NCBI GenBank assembly: GCA_964419445.1
Contig: CAYQPE010000054.1
Location: 1-11,634 of the forward strand
DNA length: 11,634 nucleotides
Source of the DNA: JABHHG01 sp964419445
GTDB lineage: Bacteria > Fidelibacterota > Marinisomatia > SCGC-AAA003-L08 > D37C17
Direction: 5' to 3'
Under the pieces are notes generated by a model. That model was given only the letters and a program-made list of their open reading frames with translations. It was not told where the DNA came from and searched no databases. Made by a program: the position numbers and the translations under genes. This document shows positions 1-7,572 of the stretch, one piece after another (within the stretch, counting starts at the first letter, position 1; each line of letters starts with the position of its first letter).

Positions 1-753
1 ACCATTACCGTGCCTTATAATGATTTATCTGCAGTTAAGCAGGCTTTTGAAAATCATCCTAATGAAATTGCAGCAATTATTTTAGAACCCATTGCCGGAA
101 ATATGGGTGTGGTTCCCCCACAAAATGGATTTTTACAAGGTCTCCGAGATTTAACAACAACTCATGGAGCATTACTTATTTTTGACGAAGTGATTACCGG
201 GTTTAGAGTTGCACAAGGAGGAGCTCAGGAACGCTTTGGAATTATACCAGACCTTACCACGTTAGGTAAAATTATCGGCGGTGGATTGCCTGTGGGTGCC
301 TATGGTGGAAAAGCTGAAATCATGTCAAATATTGCACCTGAAGGACCCGTATATCAAGCTGGAACGCTCTCCGGGAACCCCATATCCATGGCCGGAGGAA
401 TTGCAACATTAACGGAGTTAAATTCTAAAGGATTGTATGACTCTTTAGAAAAATTAGGTAAGTATTTTACTGATGGTCTAATGCAAGTTGCAGATGATAA
501 TAATACTTCTATAAGAGTGAATCAATTTGGCTCAATGATTGGTCTTTATTTTGCAGATTCAGAAATAAATAACTTCAATGATGTAGCAAATTCTGGAATT
601 GAAATATATAATTCATTACATCGATTTTTATTAGAAAATAACATCTATTTCCCTCCGTCTGGATATGAAACATTCTTTGTATCTACGGGACATACAAAAG
701 AGCAAATAGACCAAGTCCTAAACGTTTTTAGAGAATTTTGTAAATCCCTCTAA
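1..753 (+). CDS. hemL: Glutamate-1-semialdehyde 2,1-aminomutase, C-terminal part (5' end outside window)
   Basis: PLP-dependent aminomutase that turns glutamate-1-semialdehyde into 5-aminolevulinate, the committed precursor of heme, in the cytoplasm. The reading frame is open from base 1, so the gene begins upstream; the GTG at 10 is only an internal codon. About 250 of the usual ~425-430 residues are present. Visible family marks are ILEPIAGNMG, the cofactor-binding FDEVITGFR, the Schiff-base lysine in LGKIIGGGLPVGAYGG (codon 268-270), and GTLSGNPISMAGG. The end, with FPPSGYETFFVSTGHT followed by a short helix, is a normal HemL C-terminus. The related class-III aminotransferases share the DE and K motifs, but the GKIIGGGLPVGAYGG and PPSGYE blocks favour HemL. 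The stop codon overlaps the start of the decayed ORF that follows (TAATG). Convergent to the heme A cluster, so both sides concern heme supply. Confidence 0.95.
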   Translation, partial: TITVPYNDLSAVKQAFENHPNEIAAIILEPIAGNMGVVPPQNGFLQGLRDLTTTHGALLIFDEVITGFRVAQGGAQERFGIIPDLTTLGKIIGGGLPVGAYGGKAEIMSNIAPEGPVYQAGTLSGNPISMAGGIATLTELNSKGLYDSLEKLGKYFTDGLMQVADDNNTSIRVNQFGSMIGLYFADSEINNFNDVANSGIEIYNSLHRFLLENNIYFPPSGYETFFVSTGHTKEQIDQVLNVFREFCKSL

Positions 754-996
754 TGAGGAATAGTGTAAACGTATTGCTTATTTCCATGGGATTATTACTC
801 ATCCCATTTATTGCCATGCAAATTTCAGATGAAGTGAATTGGGAAACTGGTGATTTTGTGTTAATGGTAATATAATTAATCTCTACAGGGAATTTAGTTT
901 AATTCATTTTAAAAATGCCTCAAACTATTCTCAGTAGCTATTTCAATTATAATATTTTTATTTATATGGGCTGAATTAGCTGTAGGAGTATTGTAG
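753..996 (+). pseudogene. Decayed small membrane-protein gene (frameshift and in-frame stops)
   Basis: An ATG overlapping the hemL stop (TAATG) opens a 40-codon frame ending at TAA 873-875; it encodes a hydrophobic start (VLLISMGLLLIPFIAMQ) followed by SDEVNWETGDFVLM. Reading through that stop in the same frame gives LISTGNLV, then a second stop. After one frame change near 935-945, the +1 frame continues with VAISIIIFLFIWAELAVGVL and stops at 994-996. Stitched together, this matches from memory the plan of an unnamed ~110-120 aa membrane protein common in Bacteroidota and relatives: an N-terminal helix, a 'DEVNW..DF' segment, and a C-terminal helix ending in 'W.(E/N)LAVGI'. The pieces appear in the right order and spacing, so this is probably a remnant rather than random sequence. 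Sequencing error in a low-coverage assembly is an alternative, though at least two separate lesions are needed. Function of the family unknown to me. Confidence 0.6.
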
Positions 997-1004
997 AAAT
1001 TTCC

Positions 1005-1328
1005 CTACAGATATAACATCCCGTAAATCATTACACCTGTTACAGATACATATAGCCAAATTGGATAGGCATATTTAACCACTCTGCGATGTTTAGANNN
1101 NNNNNNNNNNNNNNNNNNNNNNNNNNNNNNNNNNNNNNNNNNNNNNNNNNNNNNNNNNNNNNNNNNNNNNNNNNNNNNNNNNNNNNNNNNNNNNNNNGCA
1201 GGTAACCCTGATACATCCAACATACCTTCTAATCCTTCAGGGCGAGGACCCAGTATAAGAAATGCAACTGCTAATGAAATTACAGTAGAAACTATATAAA
1301 TTATACGTAACCAAAATGAATCGTTCAT
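1005..1328 (-). CDS. DUF420 family membrane protein, interrupted by assembly gap
   Basis: Integral membrane protein of the DUF420 group, which to my knowledge includes Bacillus YozB and the Staphylococcus CtaM factor needed for active aa3-type oxidase. Visible N-terminal part: a first membrane helix (IIYIVSTVISLAVAFLILG) and GLEGMLDVSGLP. Visible C-terminal part: SKHRRVVKYAYPIWLYVSVTGVMIYGML, the family's typical last loop and helix. Only about 75 residues are readable; the family is usually near 180, so the true gap is probably longer than the 100 Ns shown and hides the central helices with their conserved histidines. The ATG at 1328 is preferred over the TTG at 1346: it is preceded by TAGGA at good spacing and starts 7 bases after the ctaB stop. 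Position behind ctaA-ctaB supports a role in cytochrome oxidase assembly. Continuity across the gap is assumed. Confidence 0.8.
   Translation of the reverse strand: MNDSFWLRIIYIVSTVISLAVAFLILGPRPEGLEGMLDVSGLPXXXXXXXXXXXXXXXXXXXXXXXXXXXXXXXXXXSKHRRVVKYAYPIWLYVSVTGVMIYGMLYL
1098..1197. other. Scaffold gap (100 Ns)
   Basis: Exactly 100 consecutive Ns, the conventional placeholder for a gap of unknown length. It lies inside the DUF420 gene. Flanking halves belong to the same family and strand, so the join is plausible, but the hidden length is not known. Confidence 0.98.
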
Positions 1329-1335
1329 AAATTTC

Positions 1336-2208
1336 CTATCTATCAAATAATATAAGTAACAATAATAATGGAAGATAAATTATAGATGCAAATAATAAAA
1401 TTTTAGCATTGGTATTATTTTGTTTATATACCACATTTACGCCAACGGCCAATAATCCTAACCCTAATACTGCTGCACCGACGGCATATATAATTCCTGC
1501 AGCTTTAAGCGTATATAATCCAATACTAGTACCTATTAGGGCAATGGTGAAAAACAGTATGTGGTAATTTGTACGACGTGAGTTTGGATACTCTCCGGGG
1601 AGCATTTTAAATCCCCCATCTTTATAATCTTTTGCATAAAGAATTGCAATCGCCATAAAGTGTGGAATTTGCCAAAAAAATAAAATGCCAAATAGTATCC
1701 ACCCCGGTGCCGATAAATTGCCAGTAGATGTTGCCCATCCTCCCAAAGGAGGAAGCGCACCTGGGATAGAGCCAATAACGGTATTCCATGTACTTACTCG
1801 CTTACTGGGTGTATATACAAACAGATATAATACAATGGTTAAAAAGGATAATCCTCCAGTTAAAGTATTGGTAAACTGAAATAAATAAACCGTACCAACA
1901 ATACACATAACTACTCCAAAGTTTAAAGCGTAACGCCAATCTACTCGTCCAGATGGAATGGGTCTATTTTGCGTTCGTTTCATTTTGGCATCATGATCTT
2001 TTTCAATTACCTGATTTAATACTGCTGCACCACTTGATGTTAAAAATGTCCCTATCATTAAATGCATAAACAATAAAATTTGCTCAGGGGTAAAAAAGTA
2101 CTGCCCCATACTTCTCAAGCCTAAATAGAATCCCAAATAAGATGTTACCATTACTAAGATAGTAATTCGTGGTTTCATTAACTCAAAATAGTCAGAAAAT
2201 TTAATCAT
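1336..2208 (-). CDS. ctaB: Protoheme IX farnesyltransferase (heme O synthase)
   Basis: Membrane-embedded UbiA-superfamily prenyltransferase that adds a farnesyl group to the 2-vinyl of heme B to make heme O. The 290 residues match the usual length. The first polyprenyl-diphosphate/Mg motif is in NQVIEKDHDAKMKRTQNRP (65-83, with N65, D71 and D73 as the key acids/amide); YTPSKR follows at 132-137; the second acidic motif is YAKDYKDGGFKMLP (191-204, D194 and D197). About nine hydrophobic segments are visible, beginning with ITILVMVTSYLGFYLG. The ATG start overlaps the ctaA stop by 8 bases (ATGATTAA), so translation is probably coupled; there is only a weak AGGT upstream. Together with ctaA it forms the heme O to heme A route for cytochrome oxidase. 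Confidence 0.96.
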   Translation of the reverse strand: MIKFSDYFELMKPRITILVMVTSYLGFYLGLRSMGQYFFTPEQILLFMHLMIGTFLTSSGAAVLNQVIEKDHDAKMKRTQNRPIPSGRVDWRYALNFGVVMCIVGTVYLFQFTNTLTGGLSFLTIVLYLFVYTPSKRVSTWNTVIGSIPGALPPLGGWATSTGNLSAPGWILFGILFFWQIPHFMAIAILYAKDYKDGGFKMLPGEYPNSRRTNYHILFFTIALIGTSIGLYTLKAAGIIYAVGAAVLGLGLLAVGVNVVYKQNNTNAKILLFASIIYLPLLLLLILFDR

Positions 2209-3268
2209 TGATTTGAGACCTATTTATAATCATATATAAACCCATAATAATGGAAATACTAATTGATGCACCCCACATATGTAATAATCGGAAGGATGGC
2301 GAAAACGTACCAAAAACCATGAGTTCCCCCATTACTATTTGAAAAATAAAAATACCCACCAAAATTCGAGTTAAAACACTGGCAACCCAATGGGGCTGAC
2401 TATGCATCATCACTTTATTCCAAATTATAGCCGTCATCGATACTAAAATAATTCCAAGGGCGGTATGAATATATTTAAACGCACCTAAAGTGTTCATCAA
2501 AAACATGTCACTTTGCCCCGGAAATGATTTGACTAGCATTTCAATTCCTTCTCGCATATGTGTACCCAATAATATTTCTACAATTGTAGCTATCCATAAA
2601 ACAATGAGATAAGTGGGTAATTGTCGAGAATAAGTGGCTTCCACTAATTGGGGTTTTAAATATAATTTTAATTTTACAAGTGCATACATTTGCAGACTTA
2701 CAATGACCAATGCAAAAAGCATATGCAAACTAATAATAATAGGTTCAAGATGTGAGGCTACCACCATTGCACCTAGCCAACCCTCAAAACCCGTTAGTAG
2801 AAATGATGCAAAATTAGCAATATAAATATCTTTAAATTGATTTCTGTGAAAATAAGATAACAATAAAGTTATGGTAATTATTATGCCCGTAGTTGCACCA
2901 AATAAGCGATTTAGATACTCTGTCCATGTGTGTTGAGCGTTAAAAATAGCATAGTTATGTTTTTCATAGGGATGCCAATTTTCCCTTCCAAAAGTTTCTA
3001 ATGATGTAAAATTATAATCGGATACCCATAATGTATCATTCTTTACAATCATATCACCTTCTTCATAATCTGCTTGTGGATTCCAAGTAATTTCATCAAT
3101 ATGGGTTGGTGGAATTAATTTACCAAAGCATGTAGGCCAATCGGGACAACCCATCCCTGCACCTGAAACTCGTACTAAGCCCCCAATAAATATTAGTGAG
3201 TATGTAAAAATCAGTGACAGCCATAACCATCTATGTAATGTATTTTTTGAATATTTTATGGAATTCAT
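2201..3268 (-). CDS. ctaA: Heme A synthase (COX15/CtaA)
   Basis: Membrane enzyme that oxidises the C8 methyl of heme O to the formyl group of heme A. At 355 aa it is of the longer, proteobacterial/mitochondrial-like type with eight predicted helices in two four-helix halves. Visible signatures: GGLVRVSGAGMGCPDWPTCFG with the cysteine pair C41/C47 in the first outer loop; the catalytic pair HTWTEYLNRL (H113, E117); and further heme-ligand histidines in IISLHML (H182), YIHTALG (H268) and LLHMWGA (H330). The first outer loop is extended (roughly 52-108), a trait I associate with Bacteroidota-type enzymes. The ATG at 3268 follows an in-frame hydrophilic lead of sensible length (MNSIKYSKNTLHRW) but has no evident Shine-Dalgarno. 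First gene of the ctaA-ctaB-DUF420 unit; a promoter is expected in the 108-bp spacer upstream. Confidence 0.95.
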   Translation of the reverse strand: MNSIKYSKNTLHRWLWLSLIFTYSLIFIGGLVRVSGAGMGCPDWPTCFGKLIPPTHIDEITWNPQADYEEGDMIVKNDTLWVSDYNFTSLETFGRENWHPYEKHNYAIFNAQHTWTEYLNRLFGATTGIIITITLLLSYFHRNQFKDIYIANFASFLLTGFEGWLGAMVVASHLEPIIISLHMLFALVIVSLQMYALVKLKLYLKPQLVEATYSRQLPTYLIVLWIATIVEILLGTHMREGIEMLVKSFPGQSDMFLMNTLGAFKYIHTALGIILVSMTAIIWNKVMMHSQPHWVASVLTRILVGIFIFQIVMGELMVFGTFSPSFRLLHMWGASISISIIMGLYMIINRSQIND

Positions 3269-3376
3269 AGAGGTAAAATTACTGGAATTGGGTCACTGCT
3301 TACAATTGCTATTCTATAAATGTAATTAAGCAACCTAATCTATCGAGAAAAATTAAAGAGTTACAGTTAAAATCAG
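3269..3376. other. Spacer between tyrosine operon and cta cluster
   Basis: AT-rich 108-bp gap where the tyrosine operon ends and ctaA begins, both on the minus strand. It should hold the cta promoter, but I see no convincing -10/-35 pair; TACATTTA on the minus strand is one base off TAnnTTTG and lacks a clear upstream box. No GC-rich hairpin with a T-run, so no intrinsic terminator can be called. A short direct repeat CAGTTAAA occurs at 3364-3371 and, just into the end of the acetoacetyl-CoA synthetase gene, at 3374-3381; its meaning is unknown. Read-through from the tyrosine operon into ctaA cannot be excluded. Confidence 0.5.
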
Positions 3377-5317
3377 TTAAATCGTAATAGATTTAAAATA
3401 GTCTAATGAGTGAGGATTTGCTAATGCTTCTTTATTGGTTATTTCTTCCCCATGAATGGAGCGTTTAACAGCCAATTCTACCTTTTTCCCATTAATTGTG
3501 TATGGAATATCTGGGGCTGTGAAAATTTTAGCAGGAACATGCCTTGGGCTACAATTTGAACGAATATTAGATTTAATCTTCTTAATAAGCTCATTATTTA
3601 ATTCTTTACCATCATTCAATTTTATAAATAGTACAACTTCTTCATCGCCGTCAATTTTATGACCAATAATAACTGAATCTGAAATTTCAGTAATATTCTC
3701 AACAACTTGATAAATTTCCGCAGTACCAATTCGAACACCTCCAGGATTTAGGGTAGCATCCGATCGACCATATATTTTAATACCTCCTCGTTGATTTATA
3801 GAGATGAAATCGCCATGATGCCAAATATTTTTAAACTCTGAAAAATATGCGTTATGGTATTTTCCTCCATCATCATCATTCCAAAAATACACAGGCATTG
3901 AGGGAAATGCTTGAGAACAAACAAGTTCACCTTTTTCATTTTTTATACTTTCTCCCAACGGATTAAATGATTCAACTTTCATTCCTAATCCTCTACATTG
4001 CAATTCACCTTTGTGCACAGGTAGAATAGGATTCCCCAATGCAAAACATGAAATAATATCCGTCCCTCCAGATATCGAACTTAACTGAACATTAGATTTC
4101 CACTTCATATATACATAATCAAAGGAATCATCGCTTAGGGGTGAACCTGTAGAAAGAATAGTGCGTAAATGAGGGTAATCAGACAATTTTGATGGAATTA
4201 CTCCCTCATTTTCTAAGGAGGCAATATATTTTGCAGATGTACCAAAAATATTTATTTTGGTTTCTACAGCAATCTTCAACATTCGTTCAGGTGATGGGTA
4301 AAAAGGATTACCATCATATAAAATTACAGTAGCCCCAACCGACAAGCTAGAAACTAGCCAATTCCACATCATCCATCCACAGGTTGTAAAATAAAAGATA
4401 CTATCCTTTTCACGTAGGTTAGTATGAAATATGAGTTCTTTAAGATGCTGAATTAACGTCCCACCTGCTGAATGTACTATACTTTTAGGTTTTCCCGTAG
4501 TACCGGAAGAATACATGATATATAATGGATGATTAAACGGAAGTTGTTCAAATCTTAATTTTTGGTTTGTTTCAATAGAAATATCATTCCACCAATAAGC
4601 ATTGGGAATATCATCAATATTACCCTCATCAGTGTATTTTACCACAACTACATTTTCTATACTGGATAACTCACTGATTATACCATTTAATTTTTCAAGT
4701 GAATTAATAACATTTCCCTTAAAAAAGTATCCATCAGCAGCAATTATAACTTTAGGTTTTATTTGTGTAAACCTATCTAATACACCTTTTATGCCAAAAT
4801 CTGGAGAAGATGAAGACCAAATTGCCCCGATACTAGATGTTGCCAACATTGCAATTATTGCCTCTGGCATATTGGGAAGAAATCCTGCTACTCTATCACC
4901 TTTCTGTACGCCCATTTTTCGTAATGCAGATGAAAACTTTTCCACTTCATTATACAGCTGTGAGTATGATATTTCTCGGTAAATTTTATTTTCACCAAAA
5001 AACTTTATGGCAGTATTCTCATTTCTATAACGAAGTAAGTTTTCAGCAAAGTTCAGTTTTGCATCTTTAAACCAAGTTGCACCAGGCATTTGGTTAATAT
5101 CATTACAAACTTCACTATATGGCGATGAATATAAAATATTAAAATAAGTCCAACAGGATGCCCAAAAATCCTTTGACTCAGATATGGACCATGTGTATAA
5201 ATCATCATAATTATTTAAATTGAGTGAATAGGTTTCATTTACAAAATTTATAAATGATGCCATTTCAGTATGTTCAATATTTATTTCTACTGGTTGCCAC
5301 AATTGCATTTTAAGCAT
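3377..5317 (-). CDS. aacS: Acetoacetyl-CoA synthetase (acetoacetate--CoA ligase)
   Basis: Cytoplasmic ANL-superfamily ligase activating acetoacetate with ATP and CoA. Family marks from the N-terminus: LWQPVE, LYTWSI and FW close to the start; MPGATWF and LNFAENLLRYR; GAIWSSSSPDFG; the ATP-binding loop YIMYSSGTTGKPKSIVH (about 267-283 from the chosen start); TTCGWMMWNWL; GTSAKYIASLE; ISGGTDI; WHHGDF; YGRSDATLNPGGVRIG; and NGKKVE near the end, whose lysine is the expected adenylation residue. The MPGA.WF, WMMWNW and FGTSAKY blocks separate it from acetyl-CoA synthetase. An ATG at 5335 is possible, but 5317 is chosen: AAAGG sits 4 bases upstream and the start overlaps the preceding stop by 8 bases (ATGCTTAA), the same geometry as ctaA/ctaB. 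As last gene of the tyrosine operon it captures the acetoacetate released by fumarylacetoacetase, feeding acetoacetyl-CoA to thiolase. Confidence 0.94.
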   Translation of the reverse strand: MLKMQLWQPVEINIEHTEMASFINFVNETYSLNLNNYDDLYTWSISESKDFWASCWTYFNILYSSPYSEVCNDINQMPGATWFKDAKLNFAENLLRYRNENTAIKFFGENKIYREISYSQLYNEVEKFSSALRKMGVQKGDRVAGFLPNMPEAIIAMLATSSIGAIWSSSSPDFGIKGVLDRFTQIKPKVIIAADGYFFKGNVINSLEKLNGIISELSSIENVVVVKYTDEGNIDDIPNAYWWNDISIETNQKLRFEQLPFNHPLYIMYSSGTTGKPKSIVHSAGGTLIQHLKELIFHTNLREKDSIFYFTTCGWMMWNWLVSSLSVGATVILYDGNPFYPSPERMLKIAVETKINIFGTSAKYIASLENEGVIPSKLSDYPHLRTILSTGSPLSDDSFDYVYMKWKSNVQLSSISGGTDIISCFALGNPILPVHKGELQCRGLGMKVESFNPLGESIKNEKGELVCSQAFPSMPVYFWNDDDGGKYHNAYFSEFKNIWHHGDFISINQRGGIKIYGRSDATLNPGGVRIGTAEIYQVVENITEISDSVIIGHKIDGDEEVVLFIKLNDGKELNNELIKKIKSNIRSNCSPRHVPAKIFTAPDIPYTINGKKVELAVKRSIHGEEITNKEALANPHSLDYFKSITI

Positions 5318-6158
5318 TTCGCCTTTCAATTTCATTAACTACCACCCACGCTTCATCTATGGATGCTTTAGATAAATACTCCTTAATTTTATGGATCAAT
5401 GCTATTAAATCTAGATTAATTAATTCATTATCGAGCGTATTTGGTCTTTTATTTGCACTGGCCAATTGGGATAACTCTTTTGCGGTAAGTTCATCAGTTT
5501 TTCTTAAAATTTCAGGAATTCCGTCAAAACCAATACATGAATTAGCGGGGCGCTTAATCTCAAACAATCCATTACTATAATCGGAGTACCAGCTATACCC
5601 TAATCGACTTAGCGCATTTAATTTTTGGGGATGAATTCGCTCATTGACATAAACATCTTCACACACGTGAAAATATACAACTTCCCCTAAAATTAAATTT
5701 CCACTTCCCGGAAGAGAACCTAACTCAATTATATCATGTAATTTGCATTCCATTATAAACGGTGATTCATGTATATGCGGTGGGGATACTATACTACTCT
5801 CTCGCTTTGTAAATCCTGATTTATCAAACTCATCTATATTTTTTTTAAATGCTGTTGAAGTAATTAACATTTGATCTGACATATTTACTGAAACCATAGA
5901 AATAGTAAATTCTTTTGTATCTCGGATGTTCACCAATGTATCCTTAGGTTGGGCATCTCTCCCACCTAAAGCCGGAGAAAAACCCACAATTGGAGGTTGG
6001 GCACTAAACCCATTATAAAAAGAAAATGGAGCTAGATTTCCAACTCCATCAACACTCAATGAACTCACCAATGCAATGGGGCGCGGTATAATCCCAGAAA
6101 TTAATAACTGATAATTAGTTTTTAAATCCTGTTCTTTAGGATTGAAAGTTTTATACAC
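5310..6158 (-). CDS. Flavin reductase-like FMN-binding protein (DIM6/NTAB type)
   Basis: FMN-binding split-barrel protein. The N-terminal ~205 residues carry the classic pattern: IPRPIALVSSLSVDG (24-38), GNLAPFSFYNGFSAQPPIVGFSP (40-62 region), KDTLVNI, and NLILGEVVYFHV (154-165). Proteins of this type either reduce FMN with NAD(P)H or simply bind flavin; this one is also larger (282 aa) than typical ~160-200 aa reductases. Residues ~206-282 form an additional, mainly helical, polar tail (FDGIPEILRKTDELTAKELS onward) that I do not recognise. The start is GTG (6156-6158) behind AAAGGA, one base after the VOC stop; the ATG two bases upstream is in another frame. Lying between homogentisate dioxygenase and acetoacetyl-CoA synthetase, it probably serves tyrosine breakdown, but the reaction is not evident from sequence. 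Stop overlaps the next start. Confidence 0.8.
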   Translation of the reverse strand: MYKTFNPKEQDLKTNYQLLISGIIPRPIALVSSLSVDGVGNLAPFSFYNGFSAQPPIVGFSPALGGRDAQPKDTLVNIRDTKEFTISMVSVNMSDQMLITSTAFKKNIDEFDKSGFTKRESSIVSPPHIHESPFIMECKLHDIIELGSLPGSGNLILGEVVYFHVCEDVYVNERIHPQKLNALSRLGYSWYSDYSNGLFEIKRPANSCIGFDGIPEILRKTDELTAKELSQLASANKRPNTLDNELINLDLIALIHKIKEYLSKASIDEAWVVVNEIERRNA

Positions 6159-6159
6159 A

Positions 6160-6369
6160 TTATCCTTTAGAATATAGGGATATTAAATTCCCTTCTGTAT
6201 CATTAATGCCTGCAATATAACCTATTTCATCAGCTGATTCAAAAATGAACATCTGGTCATCATCAACATTCATTTCTCGTAATTTTGCTCCAAACACGGC
6301 TTCATGAAATATTTTTGCCCTGTTTAAATCTTTTGCAGGAATCTTAAACCAACATACACCTACAGCCAT
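6160..6369 (-). CDS. Shortened VOC-fold (glyoxalase-like) protein, probable internal deletion
   Basis: 69-residue product starting MAVGVCWFKIPAKDLNRA. It shows the opening of a VOC module (strand VCWFKIPAKD, helix RAKIFHEAVFG, strand AKLREM, strand MFIFES) and then jumps straight to the closing strands GYIAGINDTEGNLISLYS. Typical single-module VOC proteins are about 115-125 aa; from my knowledge of the family about 45-50 residues between these two parts (the middle strands and second helix) are absent. The junction is in frame, near ESADE-IGYIA. The product may not fold as a normal metal-binding module, so it could be a decaying gene, or a half-module working as an oligomer. The longer frame up to 6495 overlaps hmgA and has a non-VOC lead, so the ATG at 6369 is preferred. 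Ends one base before the GTG of the flavin-reductase-like gene. Function unknown. Confidence 0.6.
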   Translation of the reverse strand: MAVGVCWFKIPAKDLNRAKIFHEAVFGAKLREMNVDDDQMFIFESADEIGYIAGINDTEGNLISLYSKG

Positions 6370-6415
6370 ACCTACTCTATTAAAGTAATACTTTATATAA
6401 TATGTATTTAGATAT

Positions 6416-7561
6416 TTAATACCATGACTTATAGTAATCCATATCTTCAATGGCCGTAATATTGCTTGCAATATTGAGCGGTTTAAAAGTATCAATCATT
6501 ACGGCTAACTCTTCAGTTTTATCTTTACCAATTGACGCTTCATACTTTCCAGGCTGTGGTCCATGTGGCAACCCCATTGGATGATATGAAATGGATTCAG
6601 GCTCAATACCTTTGCGACTCATAAAATCCCCTTGAGAATAAAATAATAGTTCATCTGAATCTACATTTGAATGTGGATATGGTGCAGGGATAGCATCTGG
6701 ATGAAAATCGAATAATCGAGAAACAAAAGAGCAAATAACAAAACCTTGGCTTTGAAACATTTGATGGACTGGTGGTGGCTGATGAATACTGCCAACTATG
6801 GGTTCAAAATCATCAATGTTGATTTTCCACGGGAAATAATAGCCATCCCATCCCACTACATCAAAAGGATGGTGAGCATACACCATATCTTGAATTCCAT
6901 CATTAACCCTAACCTTTACTAAAAACTCACCAACTTCATCAATAGGATTATTTAATTTAGGGGTTGAAATATCTCGTTCACAAAATGGGGAATGCTCTAA
7001 TAACTGACCAAATTTGTTACGGTATCTGTTGGGGGTTTCAATTGGCCCTGTTCCTTCAATAACTAATACTTTACAATTTGAATTATTTTTCAGCTGCCAA
7101 ATAACACCCCGAGGAATAACAATATAATCTCCAAATTCAAATGAAATATTGCCATAATTTGTAACTAATGTACCAGAACCATCCTGAACATACCATAATT
7201 CGTCATAGTGACCATTTCTAAAATGGTAATCCATATTTTCATCAATATGCGACTTTGAAATTATTACATCATTATTAAAAAATAGTGGAGTTCTAGAATC
7301 AATGGCATCACCACTTCTGCTAATTTTTGAAGTTATAATATGTCGAGCTTGATGTTTACCATCAAGATTAGAAATTTTAATTGGAGAAAAATCACCCAGT
7401 TCAGAAACTCTCGTGGGCATTCGTAAATGATAGAGGTTTGAATACATATGGGAGAATCCTTCTCGACTTACCAATTCTTCATAGTACAAACTTCCATCTT
7501 CTTTTTTAAACATGGTGTGACGCTTTGGTGGAATTTTACCTTGTTGCTGATAGAAAGGCAT
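6416..7561 (-). CDS. hmgA: Homogentisate 1,2-dioxygenase
   Basis: Non-heme Fe(II) cupin-type dioxygenase opening the homogentisate ring to maleylacetoacetate. The 381 residues match the compact bacterial form, shorter than the ~430-450 aa pseudomonad and human enzymes. The start MPFYQQQGKIPPKRHTMF is characteristic. Other marks are GHYDELWYVQDGSGTL with GDYIVIPRGVIWQL (first cupin core), VVGWDGYYFPWKINIDDFEP (235-254), and the C-terminal iron site: H297 in PYPHSNVDSDEL with E304 (or D303), and H333 in LPHGPQPG; H327 also lies nearby. By homology to the human enzyme the ligands are His-Glu-His. The ATG has a strong AAGGAG 5 bases upstream that overlaps the hpd stop codon (TAAGGAG). It follows hpd by 9 bases and carries out the next pathway step. 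Confidence 0.94.
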   Translation of the reverse strand: MPFYQQQGKIPPKRHTMFKKEDGSLYYEELVSREGFSHMYSNLYHLRMPTRVSELGDFSPIKISNLDGKHQARHIITSKISRSGDAIDSRTPLFFNNDVIISKSHIDENMDYHFRNGHYDELWYVQDGSGTLVTNYGNISFEFGDYIVIPRGVIWQLKNNSNCKVLVIEGTGPIETPNRYRNKFGQLLEHSPFCERDISTPKLNNPIDEVGEFLVKVRVNDGIQDMVYAHHPFDVVGWDGYYFPWKINIDDFEPIVGSIHQPPPVHQMFQSQGFVICSFVSRLFDFHPDAIPAPYPHSNVDSDELLFYSQGDFMSRKGIEPESISYHPMGLPHGPQPGKYEASIGKDKTEELAVMIDTFKPLNIASNITAIEDMDYYKSWY

Positions 7562-7566
7562 ATATT

Positions 7567-7572
7567 CTCCTT
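7567..7572 (-). promoter_or_regulatory. Ribosome binding site of hmgA
   Basis: AAGGAG read on the minus strand, 5 bases before the hmgA ATG. Its first two bases belong to the hpd TAA stop, so a ribosome terminating on hpd sits on the hmgA initiation site. It is the best Shine-Dalgarno match in the window. Confidence 0.75.

Noticed and set aside
980..1010. Inverted repeat CTGTAGG (980-986) / CCTACAG (1004-1010) between the convergent hemL relic and DUF420 gene, as a terminator
   Set aside because: Seven-base stem with a 17-base loop, no T-run on either strand, and it overlaps coding ends; not a convincing intrinsic terminator.
1536..1775. 79-codon minus-strand frame inside ctaB
   Set aside because: Alternative frame within a complete, motif-bearing ctaB; no independent support.
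3364..3381. Direct repeat CAGTTAAA x2 as an operator or repeat array
   Set aside because: Only two 8-base copies, partly inside the aacS 3' end; too little to call a regulatory site or array.
4602..4982. 126-codon plus-strand frame inside the acetoacetyl-CoA synthetase gene
   Set aside because: Antisense shadow of a well-conserved gene, no recognisable domain and no start signal.
6381..6395. Perfect AT-rich hairpin TAAAGT-3-ACTTTA between hmgA and the VOC gene
   Set aside because: Six A/T-rich pairs with a three-base loop are too weak, and the composition makes chance occurrence likely; no T-run follows.
6370..6495. N-terminal extension of the VOC gene up to 6495
   Set aside because: The extra 42 residues overlap the hmgA C-terminus, show no VOC features, and the internal ATG at 6369 begins exactly at the domain.
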